Assembly (NCBI RefSeq): GCF_003473485.1
Contig: NC_053049.1
Coordinates: 6,014,001-6,078,000, forward strand
DNA length: 64,000 nt
From: Medicago truncatula
Lineage: Eukaryota > Streptophyta > Magnoliopsida > Fabales > Fabaceae
Direction of reading: 5' to 3'
Shown here: in pieces, positions 1-12,400 of the stretch
Position numbering within the stretch: position 1 is the first letter of the stretch
Layout of the letters: every line of letters begins with the position of its first letter
Made by a program: the position numbers and the translations under genes
The notes under the pieces: model-generated
Told to the model about the DNA's origin: nothing
What the model saw: only the letters and a program-made list of their open reading frames with translations
The model's database searches: none

Positions 1-455
1 TAAAATATGTGGTCTAAATTGCATAATTTGAAATAAGTTCAAGGACAAACTTAAGATTCACATTTAATAAAGTAATGAAGGAAATTCAAGTTCTTAGTTT
101 TTAGATGTTTAAATTTATATTTAACAAAATATGCTACATAAAAACTATTAATTTTTTGTCAAAAAAAAATAATAAATTTTTTTGTCGAAAAAATAAACTA
201 TTTTGTTTAGAAAAACATTTAAATTTTTCATCCAAACAACGAAACTTACATCGTAGAATTTAAATTATCCTCTGAAATTATATGGCAAAATATATTTTTT
301 TGTCCACGCTTAGATATAGCTTTTGTCTTTTTATATTTCTTTTTTATTTTGTTTTTATTTTCTTCAATTAGGTTTATGTCCCTCAAAATTTTATTATTAT
401 TTTTATTTTAATATATAGTTTTCTACAAAATACTTAACATATAAAAAAACATTAA
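1..455. other. AT-rich intergenic stretch
   Basis: No gene, RNA or recognisable repeat is seen here. The sequence is strongly AT-rich with homopolymer T and A runs. Confidence 0.5.
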
Positions 456-1545
456 GTTAATTTTTTTTTAAAAGCTAAAATGGAATTTATTAAAATCGCA
501 ATGAATCTTAATCAGCACAAGGAGTGCTAGGCTAGGAGTCTTAAAGTAGCAACATACAAAGGATAGATGGGGAACCTCCAATGGAAAACCCATACACCCG
601 TGCATCAAAGAAAAAATTCCAAAAAACCTATAGGAAACGCCTCCTAACAAAGAGCTATATTCGAAATCAATAGATAGAAACGCCACCACGATCAACGAAA
701 CAACATAAACAAAAGATGTACCAAAATCCTCAAACATCGTCACAACTACCACAAAAACAACTTCCACCACCTAGATTCTGCTGCTCGCGCACAATCCCCG
801 GACAACAATATAAAAACCTACACAACAACCAACAACCTTGGGAAACAGTCGGGAATAGAACGCCAAACACCACCATTAATTCTCCCAAGCACCTTCATCC
901 AAAACACACCTCTCAAAAAACCGCAAAAGCCAACCAAAAACCTTGTACCATCATACAAAAGGAAAAAACATAACCATCGCTAACCACCACAAAAACCAAC
1001 ACCACTACCATCGCCGCCACCAAAACTACCATTAACCACCACAAAAATCACCATTAACCCTCACCAAAAAATAACACCAACCACCACGCGCAGCACCACA
1101 AAAAACCACCATGAGCACCACCACCAAAAACCAACGAGCCCCGCCACAAAAGACCCAAAATCAACATCACCATGAATACCGCCATGAAGCACCACAAACC
1201 AACACAACCAAAGATCCATCAAAACCATAACAGTTCATAAGCGAACCCAGATATGATCCATCACCACCATCATGATCGATCCATTAGCACTATGTTGCGA
1301 GCAAACATAACATCCATCCACAACCAAGAGAGAAAACAAATCAAACAGTTTGAGGCCCACGAAAACCAAACAATCACCGGCAACCATCCAACAACACACC
1401 ACGTACACCACCAACGTCCCAACCAAACGAAACAAGAAAACATCAAAATACAAACCAACCTTTACGACAACAGCAACACACTCCTTCACCACTAGTGAGG
1501 ATGGAAAAGGTCTGAAAAAGAGAGTGAATCTGATCCATAACACTT
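456..1545 (-). mobile_element. LINE-like retroposon relic, 3' part
   Basis: Read on the minus strand, this block is GT-rich and ends in an AATAAA-like stretch followed by an A run (a T run at about 461-469 on the plus strand), as the 3' end of a non-LTR retrotransposon would. Imperfect direct repeats flank it: AACATTAAGTTAA near 449 and AACACTTAGTTAT near 1539. The minus-strand frames are rich in Val, Phe and Gly codons because of the GT bias and show no recognisable reverse transcriptase or endonuclease motif. It could instead be a retroposed transcript of another kind. The base asymmetry and the tail are seen directly; the LINE assignment is inference. Confidence 0.35.
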
Positions 1546-1628
1546 AGTTATTTTTAGTTCATTTTATTTCATTTTTAATCCATATATAACGTTTAGTTAT
1601 TTTATTTCAAAACAGGGTAAATCCCAAG

Positions 1629-1803
1629 GTTATTGTTTTTCTCCCATCTATTTTTGCTCGTTCCCGTTAAAATAGTACAACATGAGTTAACTCACGCATG
1701 TGTATTTTCGACGTGAGTTAACTCGCATATGTGTATTTTTCAGCGTGAGTTAACTCACGTTGAACATGAATGAGCAAAAAAAGATGGGAGAAGAGCAATT
1801 CTC
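1629..1803. mobile_element. MITE, Mutator-like, with 10-bp target duplication
   Basis: A 175-bp element is bounded by inverted arms of about 40 bp, both reading TTCTCCCATC then T-rich then TTTGCTC. It is flanked by the exact 10-bp direct repeat AAATCCCAAG at 1619-1628 and 1804-1813. A duplication of 9-11 bp is typical of Mutator-type insertion. The centre holds three copies of the palindrome TGAGTTAACTCA (1683, 1714 with one change, 1747). There is no coding capacity. Confidence 0.7.
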
Positions 1804-1813
1804 AAATCCCAAG

Positions 1814-3020
1814 ATTGCAACGTGATACAAGTTCCGATGCGGAGAGGACCAACCCAAAGTCACAAGATCCAAAACCTAAGGAAAATTACTCTTTAGGCTC
1901 CTATGATTTGCTCTCAAACACTTTGAACTGACAAAAATATTCCTAACGGCAATTAACTACCATTCCGAGGACCTTTTTTTTTTGTTGATCCAATTTAAAA
2001 AATAATTTGACCGATCTAAAAATTGTCAAACGACAGTTAACTACTGCTTTTTGGCGAACAACATTTAACTACTGTTAGCCAATGGTAGTTTGTAAAAATT
2101 GAACAATTACTGGGTGCCTCCAAAAGAGCAACCTCCAACACTAAGGGTTGTCAAAATGGGCCATCTCAGCATAAGATGACCAAACGCATAAAACAGGGTC
2201 CAACTTTATATGAAAAGAAATGTGGGACTCCTAACATATTGACTTACTATGTCCTACTTTATATTTTGATTTTGATTATCTGAGTTTAGTCCTTTCTGAA
2301 TTGCTCCATTGCTGGTCAAGAATTCCATACATGATTGTCAGTGTTAACAAGTTGTATTTTATACCTTATGAACAAACAGCTGAAGATCTACATTGTTTTA
2401 ACATTTTTTTTCATCAAGAGTAGGCAACAAATGTGAAGTGATATTTTAAATTATTCATCTATCTATACAAGATATAAATTGTTAGTATTTCAAAAGATGA
2501 TAGAATGGTACTCTGAGATTAAAATTTGCATCAAATGTGAATTGGTGAATTAAAACAAAATGTGAATGAAACTGATGTGCTATCTCATCTTCAAACTCAC
2601 ATTTCATAGTCAGTTTTTTTATATAGTACAACACATAGCTATTAATCAATAGAGTAGCCAAAAGAATGAACATCAACATAATAAAAAAATACAATTGAAG
2701 GGACTAGTAATTATAAATTGGCGAAAAACACCGTACAAATTCAGCGTTTGCTATTTCATCTTCCCACTTAACCTCAGACCCTCAACAAGGTTGCAAATGA
2801 TGCAGTCGCTACAAAACTGTTAGATCCAACATTGGACTTGAATCTAACGGCTCTTCAACGATTGCATCATGTGCAGTGCTGCAGAGTGCAAAGGGTTATA
2901 GATGCAAACAACTTAGGTTATCAACAGTATCAATCATCTATTATCTATGAACTTGAACACACATTCTTCTGACTAAAGTGACAATGAACAACAAGATGTT
3001 GGATTCATTGGTCATGGTCA
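1814..3020. other. Intergenic, 3' flank of the IQD gene
   Basis: No supported gene. Around 1935-2100 there are several short related motifs of the form AATTAACTACCATT in both orientations, probably a degraded MITE. The part nearest 3020 is likely the 3' untranslated region of the minus-strand IQD gene. Confidence 0.4.
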
Positions 3021-6000
3021 CTACTTAAGTCCCATTGTAAATCGATTTTGATAACTTGTCCTTAAAGGAGTTGCATAAAGATCCTTCCATATATTAGCCG
3101 AAGAATAGGAACCAGAAATGCTTCTAGTATCTGCGCTTAGAACATTTGTTCGCGCGCTACGAGACAGACAATCATCATCCATAAAGAGTTTCTTCAAATT
3201 GGGAGACGAATGTCTACACGCTTTCAGCTTAGCTTTGGTTGACACTGTCAAATTAGTGTAGGTCGGTTTCCCAGTTTCCCTTTGCTTTGCATCTTCCACC
3301 CTCGTTGGTGATCCAGATGTGGATGAAATTGATAAAGGGCTATCATCATACATGCATTCGGAGCTTATAGCCGAAGACGACGGACTTGATTGGCTTGTTG
3401 TATGAGATTTAGACGAAACCCTAGTTGTTGCACCATTTTTTCTTGCTTTTACTAAGCCATGTTGTTGATATGAGTTGAAGGAGAGTTCAACATTCTCACT
3501 CTTCCTGGACAATGGAGTCATGCCAGGTGAATCCAAATAGATGTCTCCCATTAACCTGCTCTCCCATGGCTTAGCTGCAATCCAGCGTTCTAACATGCTC
3601 TTACCGTCTAAACTGCTGTGCTTGAGAGGAGTCAATGGCTTAGAACCTCTTGAGCTTGGACTAGAACTCGCTGTTGATCGCTGAAAACAAGCAAAGTTTA
3701 TTAAAGCACATATATTTTGCCAAAATTTGATTGTTTTGAATTAATTGGTTTAGTAAAACTGATTCTTACTAAAAGTGAGTGGAATGTAAAGTAAGTTGTG
3801 TTTGGATTCATTCGAGTAAAAGATAGTTGAACAATAAACTTGCGGCCAACAATCAGTTGTAGATACCAAATTTTAAAATTCTAACTTCAAGTTAGAATCA
3901 CTTTTAGAGGCAAAATCAATTTTACTCAAAAACATCCAAACATGTCAAAATCAATCCTACGCCTCTAAAATCAATTGTGCCTTCGCCGAAACCATATTTA
4001 CACAGTAAGACTCATCATAAATATATTATATCATCTCAAATCTTAACTCAATTACCAGGGTGGAATTGGAGTATGACATTGTTCTATCTCTCTTAATTGC
4101 TCCTTCTTGCCTCATTTTTAGTTTTGCTTTAACTTCTTCCACAGTTCCTGGTATGTCACACCACCCTTGCTGACAATAACAAAGCAAATTTTGCTACATT
4201 GTTAACATCTTGTTATCAACTTAACTAAGCATCAAAATCGTAAATGTTACATAATAGATAGATTATGATACCTCAGCCTGTTTAATAGGATCAGCTTGAT
4301 TATGTTGCTCGTTTAATAGTTCCTTCTTAGCTTTCTTTTCTGGAGAATTCCTTACATTCTTTGCCTTGACGCGTTCTTGAACTCGCACAAGAGCCTGCAT
4401 GCACCTTAGAGTAACAGCTGCTTGTTTTCTCACTAACCGGCCACGAAATATAGCTTGCAGCCTCACCAATGCCCTCAAAGCCCTTAACGCTCTTCTTGCC
4501 TGCAACATAAATAGCATAAGCATGCTTTTAGAAAAAGTTAGTGACCGACAGTAACTGTAGCCGCACCGTTAAAGTTTTTCTTGTTTTTACATCCAGCAAT
4601 TGTAGCCTCATCAGTTGTATTAGGCCGCAATTTCCAGAAATATTTAGGATCTAGATGCAGCCGCAGTTGTATTAGGCCTTACACATTACTAATGGAAAAC
4701 AATTTGGTTCAAAACATTACACATTACTGGATGCAGCCACAATGCGATTCAAAACCTTACACATTACTAATGCAAAACAATTTGCAAGTCGCTATCTTAT
4801 ATCCTAATCCTATCATGATTCATGAGATAATACTCTTCTAAATTATATATTCAAGTACAATAACCAACCATACCAAAATATGAATCGAAAGTGAATTTTC
4901 TAACACATACCAAAATCTTATTTTGACTTGCACATTGAAGCTTCACCAGTATTTACCTCAATTTAAATCAGTAAAAATACCAAATAAACCTATTTGTAAT
5001 TCTTCTACAAAAGTTCATAGATTGATTTAGAGGTATAATCCTAAATTGTACATTTAAGTATCTAAGGCCTAATTAATGATTTATTTCTTGAGGTGTTTTG
5101 ACATGTAGTAAATAGTATAGTATCTACTTCTTAAATTCAATGGCACACTAATTTTGCCGAAGCTTTAAAGTGTAGCTTTTGTCAAAATCACATTCCAACA
5201 CCGTGATTCTACTAAACTCACCTCAAATCCAAACATGTACTAAATAATTAAAGATTAGAAACTCCTAATAACAAAATGAAATAAAAGAAGCTTTGAAAAA
5301 TAATCTTTTGAAGAGAGAAACAATTTTCAAAACAGAGCAAACAGAATCATGATGATGCTAAAGATTTGAAATTACCAAGAAGCCTCGAAAAGTAGACTGG
5401 ATGCGGATGGCAGACCATTCCTGCTTGATCACCAAGAAATCTTTGTGAGGAGTTCTTACCACAGCAGCCATTGCAGCAGCAAAAGCTTCTTCATTCACCA
5501 CAAACGAAGAATAATATTTATCATAAGCACCAAAACTGTGCCCCTTCTTCATAGAAGTTCCAAATCCAATAACTTCTGATGAATTTCTCCATAACTTCCA
5601 TTTTCTCTTACTCTTATCAATACCCTTCTCCTGGAAAAAGTTCAGAACCAAAACATAATAAATAGACATCACCAGAACCAAAAATACACCTATGTAACAT
5701 ATTGTTACTTCAGATCAAAGACATATTTGGTATGTTCGGTATCGGACATGTAAGAATGTCCAATACCAACACAACACAACACCACATACACATGTGATTA
5801 TATTTAATCATTTTTTTACTAATTTTAAATTATTATCGGTGTCTACGTGGTATCCATGCTTCATATATAAAACCGCGACACCTGATATGACACGTGGACA
5901 CTAATACTAATGAGAAAATGATTGAATATAATTACATGTGTAATTGTCGTGTGTCAGACACCAGACAGACATGTCGAGGCGCTTGATAGACAAAGAAATA

Positions 6001-6075
6001 CATAAATAAATTACGAACTTGATTAGTAGATGGCTTTCTTATCAGTGATTTAAACCAGCTTCCTGAACCACCCAT
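3021..6075 (-). CDS. IQ67-domain (IQD) calmodulin-binding protein
   Basis: Five coding exons on the minus strand: 6019-6075, 5376-5630, 4272-4499, 4056-4169 and 3021-3680. All junctions are GT..AG and phase 0, giving 437 aa. The start is the ATG at 6075, which opens with [11 protein letters not shown], a short basic first exon normal for the family. The IQ67 domain lies at about residues 88-152 and is split by the intron after residue 104, the conserved family position. It shows an IQ motif ([15 protein letters not shown]), a second ([16 protein letters not shown]) and a partial third ([12 protein letters not shown]). A conserved block with [15 protein letters not shown] follows near residue 250, and a degenerate DUF4005-like stretch (KPTYTNL..STKAKLK) sits near 356-380. 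IQD proteins bind calmodulin or CML proteins and usually associate with microtubules, the nucleus or the plasma membrane as scaffolds; that role is family knowledge. The C-terminus is serine-rich and basic, as expected. No frameshift or stop is seen. Confidence 0.93.
3770..3995. repeat. MITE in IQD intron 4
   Basis: This intronic block carries AAAATCAATTTTACTC and CCTCTAAAATCAATT motifs, with a partial inverse copy of the ends. A second member of the same family lies at 33480-33760. It is non-coding. Confidence 0.5.
4677..4786. repeat. Two-copy tandem repeat in IQD intron 2
   Basis: The string CCTTACACATTACTAATG followed by an A-rich AACAATTTG tail occurs at 4677 and again 78 bp later at 4755, with a third shorter echo near 4713. 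It lies in the intron between exons 2 and 3. Confidence 0.5.
5106..5240. repeat. Degenerate copy of the ATGTTTGGATTGATGGTGAG MITE
   Basis: Only the right half is clear: GTAGCTTTTGTCAAAATCAC, then CACCGTGATTCT, then CTCAAATCCAAACATG. The family is described at 25631-28670. This copy lies in IQD intron 2. Confidence 0.55.
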
Positions 6076-7571
6076 TTGAGAAAAGAGCTTATTTAAGAAG
6101 AATGGCAACAGCAAGAAGTAGAAGTTGATGATGCAGTATGTGTTATGAGTTTGAAGGTGTTCTTGTAGAAGAAGAAAAAAGAAGAATATAGAAGAAGTTT
6201 TGAAATTTGAAATGTTTGTGAAAAGAAAAAGACCAAAAGAAAAAAGAAACAAACATAACGGATACGAAGACTTTTCCTTGCTTTTGTTTCAATTTTCTTA
6301 TGAATGGATGTTTCCAACTCATGTTCCTGTTCTTGAGTTGACCTTGTCTTGAATGTGACTCCTGGTTAGTGGTTACCACAAAAAAAACGTTGTCGTTTGA
6401 TGAATTGATGTTTTCCACTCATGTTCCTCACTTATTTTTTTACCTCTTTAAGTAGGATTGAAAATTGGTTGGGTCGGGTCGAACTCATGGTTTAGTTCAT
6501 AACTTGATTCGAGTTTGATACAAAGTTATATATTGGTATATTATAGAAAATATTCGAGATGTTTGGATGTTATATTGGTATAGGCAAAAACACAATATTT
6601 CAATTGTCCTAGTGATTGTGTTGGTTGGTTTTAACCAAAGAACCTCAGTTCAAATAAAGTTTGTAGTATTGTTAAATTGACCAAATAAATCACATGATTA
6701 TTTAAGTTGGACGTTCGAAACAAGTTAGTTATAAGTTTTTTTTTTCTTCTTTATAAATCCATCCTTTAAATTGTAAAATGTTTGCATCCTTACTATTTTT
6801 CATCAAACTTTATTAAAAAACTGTATACGGAACTGTTCTAGTACTTATGTGCCAAGTCTGGATATACAAATTACATTTTTTTAACCAATTATATTTTTTT
6901 TAAAATAGAAATAATCTTATGGATTTCATCTTATTCATCAACTTCATTAAAAGAAAGTAAAAAGAACATAAATTGAACTCAATCCCAAAATCTCATCAAC
7001 CTTCATCACCTTCTTCATGTTCTTCAACACTTTCATCAAATTGTAAACAAAAAACGTCAACCTTTAAAAAATAACATCTCCAACATCTTCATCTATACCA
7101 TCTTCTTAAAATAAGAAATAAATAAAAATTCAAACTAAATTTATTAAGGTTAATCGAAAAAGAGATGAAGAAAATGAAGGGTGATCAAAGAGCTAATGTA
7201 TGATTTTTATTTTTATTTTTATTTTTATTTTGATGACGATTATTGATGAAAAACATTCAAAACTTTTATTTCTTTAAAAGTTGAATAAAAATATTTAATT
7301 TATTGATGAAGGTGATTTGAACTTGTCACATAAGCACCAAAACGGTCATGTAAGTTTTTACAAAATTGGATTGAAAAAGCTAACATTGCAATTATTTTAT
7401 GACTTAAAAGGCCAACATGTTACCCAAAAAACCTGTTCGGAATCATTAGACCAATGCAACATTTGCAAAATATTTTGAACTTTATTTTGATTTAATTGTT
7501 TGAAATGATTTGAACTCTATTCGGAATTATTTTGAACTTTATTTTGAAATTATTTTGAAACTTAAATTACA
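6076..7571. other. 5' flank of the IQD gene and intergenic DNA
   Basis: The region up to about 6420 probably contains the 5' untranslated region and promoter of the minus-strand IQD gene. No certain TATA box was chosen. The rest is AT-rich and holds nothing I can name. Confidence 0.4.
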
Positions 7572-8060
7572 ACAAGTCTTGCCGAAGCAGCCTACTAAAA
7601 CTCGTGCTCGGGGTGATCCTCATTCGACTGATCAATAAACTTTCTCTATTGGAATGTTAGAGGTATCGGTAATTCTGATACTCAGATTGCTTTAAAAAAA
7701 TTATATATGTCTCATAAACCTATGCTTATTTTTATTGTGGAACCGATGATTACGATTTGGCTTCTCTTCCGGATGAATTGAAGGTTGATTTCTTTAGGGA
7801 TAGTTGTGGTTTACCTAACTACAAATGTCCATGATCTATTTTTTGGTTGTTTTTTATTTCTGCTTATTTTTCCTTTATGTTTTCTTTTGAGGGTTTTAGC
7901 CTAGTCTCCCCTCCTTTGTAATTATTTTCCCCCCTTTTTTTAATAAAATTTCTAGAGTTTGGCGGTATAGGATGAAGGTTTCTCGCGGTGTCAACCTAGT
8001 TGGAATGTCGATGTTGCCTCTTAATGTTTGTCCTCTCTCCTTGCTTGAAAAAAAATTGTT
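7572..8060 (+). pseudogene. LINE fragment, endonuclease N-terminus plus 3' tail
   Basis: At 7641-7751 the plus strand reads FLYWNVRGIGNSDTQIALKK and, a few residues on, ends in FIVEPMI. This is the start of the endonuclease domain of plant L1-type ORF2, where the N of WN and the E of EP are active-site residues in the family. The reading is lost soon afterwards. About 100 bp later comes a T-rich 3' tail with AATAAA near 7940. The element is therefore internally deleted, with the whole reverse transcriptase missing. Exact ends are uncertain. Confidence 0.7.
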
Positions 8061-9337
8061 GAATTGCTTTCATTCATCACGTGACATGAGTTTTTCTATA
8101 AATAGACTTATATTTGAGGCAAAATAACAAACGGAATTTATGGTTCCTTATGATTCAAAACTCTACTGAAATTATTTCTAAATGTCTCTTCTTTTCTCTA
8201 GTGCTACAAAATATTGGGGTAAACTATCATTGATCTTTAAACTTTGAACTGTAATTTATTTAAAGAATTTCAAAATATCTTGAAGAGAATTGGTAGCTAT
8301 CCATATTGAATTCGGTTTGTAATTAACTGAATTGATTTTGCATAGCAAAACTTCTCATGAATATAATTATGTAAAATAATTCTCTGCAGACAAAATAAGA
8401 GTTCAGAGGACCAACTGAGATTGAGTCTAGTGAAAGAGGTTAACTTTTTATAACACGATCAATTAAAATGTTAATCTCAGTTGGGAGAAGGTGTTCATGC
8501 TGTTTAGTGTCAACCATCTCTCGAATAGAATTTCCTCATGTAAAAGGAATTTAGGAATAGAAGAAAAAAAAAATTAGAGTTGAAAGGAATTTGGTAAATT
8601 TTGTTTGGTTCGGCTTCATTTACCTAAACTTGGAATATGGAGAAAAGAAAGCTCCCAAGTAAATGTCTCATATGTTAGCTTTATTGTAAGGAATAATTAT
8701 TTAACCTTTACAACAGAAACAGCCTCTAGATTCATTGCCTAGCTTAATAGAATTTGGTCAATCTAGCTCATGACTGCAAAACATTTATATTCTCCACCCA
8801 AATCAATCAATCTTGACCTTTTTTCATCTTTTTTGTTTTTCTTATGGTAAACCAATCCAAACCTTGACTTTATAGTATATACATACATTACTATCACAAA
8901 TCATACACAGGGAACATTGCATGGATTGCTCTTAGTATGTCCACATTATTTGTATGTAGAATATGAGACCAATTTTGGGCAATTTTGACATGCCTCATCT
9001 CCACGCCACAAGGACTAGTCAGTGGCAGAGAATCTTCATGACTAAGAAACTATAAAATCATTTTTAAATATTATTTGACAAACAAGAATGGAATATTGAC
9101 CCAAGTCCAAAATACAATTGGGTAATTAAACATATGAAGGGACCAAAAAACATTATTCATCATATGCTAAATGACCAAAAGAATTGGTCAAGAGAAAAAG
9201 AACTAAATGAAAAAAATGAATCATTGGTTAGATCTCTTATGTTGTAACCTTCATCCTATACTCTAAACTAAGGTATAAATGAAAAGACATGATATTATTA
9301 GAAAATGAATATAAAATAGTTTATGATGATAAGTACA
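8061..9337. other. Intergenic, nothing recognised
   Basis: No coding region, RNA gene or clear repeat is supported. The part nearest 9337 is downstream of the minus-strand IQM gene. Confidence 0.4.
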
Positions 9338-9468
9338 TGTTCGAATTGATGGTGAGTTTGACAAAATTACGGTGGTACTATGATTTTTTGCTATAGTTCT
9401 AAAGCGCACTGCAAGTCTGCAACACCGTAATTCTACCAGATTCACCGACAATTTAAACATGGACTAAA
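9338..9468. repeat. MITE just downstream of the IQM stop
   Basis: Inverted ends read ACATGTTCGAATTGATGGTG and, on the far side, CACCGACAATTTAAACATG. The interior has ACAAAATTACGGTGG and CACCGTAATTCTACC. It belongs to the same family as the copies inside 25631-28670 and ends only about 7 bp from the IQM stop codon, so it probably forms part of the 3' untranslated region. Confidence 0.6.
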
Positions 9469-9474
9469 TAGATC

Positions 9475-12400
9475 TCAATTTGCTGAAGTAACATGTACTC
9501 TAGGGCTTGGAATTCCCATGTGCACAAGTCTAGGAGACAAGTGAATTTTTGGACTAGGTCTTGGTGAGGGAATAGGTGTCTTGTTAGCAATTTTTCCATT
9601 GTTGACTCTAGGTGATAAATTGAGTTGTTGAAGTGCCTTAGCTTGGAGTGTTGATGGGTACTCTCTCACACAACCAATCCTAGGACCAGCTCCAGTGGTC
9701 CATTTGCTTGACAATGGCTTGCAATCTTTATGTTGTGTAATTGCCACATTATTTTGGATGCACCTTTTGGCAGAATCACTTGAATTTGCATTAGTAGTAT
9801 TATTTGTGGACTTAAATTGAAGCTCATTGTCAACTTGCTCTGAAGGTGGGACATCATCATCAATTGGATATTTCTGCATAAGGAAATGTTTGTACATAAG
9901 TTTAATCATGTGGATGTTTAGTGATTTCAAATCAAAGCAAAAATAGGCTAATTTATATAGGGAAAATTTATTTGGAAGTTATGAATTTACCTTTACATTT
10001 GTCAAGTCCACATTGTGTTCCATCAAGAAGCCAATGAATTCCATGAAATTCTTCTTTGTAGGTCGGTAATGTCCACTATAGGGCCATATAGCCTGAATAA
10101 AAATTAATGAACATCAATTTACATAACATTTAAAGAAAGTAAAATGCTTTTCAACTTTTTCCTTTTAAATTTATCTCTTGGTGATTAGAAATGGAATCCT
10201 TTTGCTACTTTATAAATGATGCATTCACATTCATGCAATCAGGATTACAGTAGTCGTTTGATCAAGATATGACAATCTAGATTTAAAATTTAATATTTTA
10301 GAGTTTTAAAAATCTAAATCGTCTTGTCTCGATCTAACGACCACAAATGTGCTGATTACATGAATTTCCGAGTATATCAAATCCAACTCAGAAATAATTG
10401 GCTTAGATTCAACGACTCAGCAGCAAGTTGTCATAAAAATAATTGCATTTTTATGGTGTCCTAAGATTATAAATATGAATTATGTATAAAACAAGTACCA
10501 TACATCAAGAACACCATTTTGGACAACCAATCTTCCAGATGCAATAGTAGCACCACCGGCTAGGAAACTTGAGTGTTGAAATTGGCCTTTCTTCTTCTCT
10601 CCAACATACAAAATTCTGGATGAGCTAAGAACAAAAATCCACTTAGATCCTTCACAAGTGTGTACAAGGTTCTTGCTTTTTCTATAAACAAGCCTTCCTT
10701 CCTCTATAATAACTTCATATACTTCCCTTTCTTTCTGCATAAGCAATAAAAAAATAAAAATAAAAAGGAACCTCTTATAATTAATAGAGAATATTTTGGT
10801 GGCTGCTCAATATATTAAATAAAGTCAAACTATTGACAAATACAAAAAAAATAAAAAATAAAATAAAATGACAAATGAACGCACTAACACATGATTTTAT
10901 TGATAGTTTATTAGTCCTAAGATACACCACTAGCACTCTATAATTGACCAAGTATTATATAGTACATGTACATGGATCTAATTCCATGATCATATGAAAA
11001 ATTATAATATAAAGTCCAATTATCATATGTTATGTGGCATTGTCAATGTCATGAGGTGAAAGTGAAAGAACTTACAGGTCCAAGGTACTTTATACACTGC
11101 TTCTGTAATTCACATCTTGTACACTTATCAAGATTTACTTCTTTTCCATCTCCAACATCCAACCTTTTTACGTCACCAACATGCAATTATGAAATCAGTT
11201 TAGCAAAAAAAATCGATGATCAAAAGTGTGCTAAGACATGTTTGATAGTAGAAAATGTTTTTACTTTTAATTGTGCTAAGACATGTTTGATAGTAGAAAA
11301 TGTTTTTACTTTTAATTACAAAGCAGCCACATTATTTTCATGTTAATTTATGTTTTTAAAAATGGTTGTACAAATCTTTGTAAACATGAAACATTTAAGA
11401 ATAAGGTGGCAATTTCATAAATAAATAAATAAATAAGAAATAAGCAATAAAGAAATATTTGTTTTCTTAAATAAAAGAGAAATGATATTTGTACAACTAC
11501 TTTGTGACAATTTTTAGACAACTTTCTCTCTCATACTCACATTATATTCTTACTCTCTCTCTTCCTTTTTTTCTCTCCATTGTTTTTGACCAATGAAAAG
11601 AGAGAAAAGGAAAGTTGTCAAATAAGTTGTACCAAATGGTTGTTCAAACATCATTGCTCTAAATAAAACATACTACTAAGGTGGCATATTTTAGAGTTTT
11701 AAACTTTATTTTAACAATCGCCTTAGTGATTAGTTTTACCAGTAGAAAAAAGGTTGTGAGCTCTGGCTATGGAACCAAACATTATAGTACAAGTGTAAAT
11801 TGTGTCCATATCGATGACGTGGATCAATCTGCAAAATACAAGAAAATCTTAGTTTTAATCAGCTTATTTATACTTCTAATAAGTTAATTTAAAAATCATA
11901 ATCAAAGTCAATAATTAGACATATGAGCTTACAGCTTCAAGCCAATGTCTAAGAGCTAATTTTTGTGCTTTATCATCTTTACACAATCCTTTTCCCACCT
12001 ACCAACAAACCAACAAAAAAAAAAGTTAATTTATAGGAACAAATTCACAAAAGCAATTGTGTTGAAAGAGAATGAAAACTTTGAATTCTTCTATATGGTC
12101 CCAGTCAAATATATAATTGGTAAAGCCAAATTAACATCAAATGATTTATATTTCAGGAAAATAATAAAGTTGTAAATGAAACCAATGGCTATGTAATTGA
12201 AATATTAAAAAGAAATTCTCCATTATCCAAAAGTTTATTCAAAGATTATAGCTTTTGACATTAAAGAGTACCTTAGCAGCCATAGTCCTAGCTCTAGCCC
12301 ATTTTGAAAGAGCTGTTTCTGTTTTAACTGAATCAAAATGTGATACAGAGCACCTACTAAGTGCAGCATAGTCTAAAGCCTTCCACCTGTAAGAAATTAA

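Noticed and set aside
716..973. Plus-strand frame MYQNPQTSSQLPQKQ
   Set aside because: Gln/Pro/Thr/Lys richness follows directly from the A/C-rich strand of the retroposon relic. There is no start context or homology.
1683..1758. CRISPR-like spacing of short repeats
   Set aside because: Only three 12-bp palindromes with similar, not unique, spacers inside a MITE; the genome is eukaryotic.
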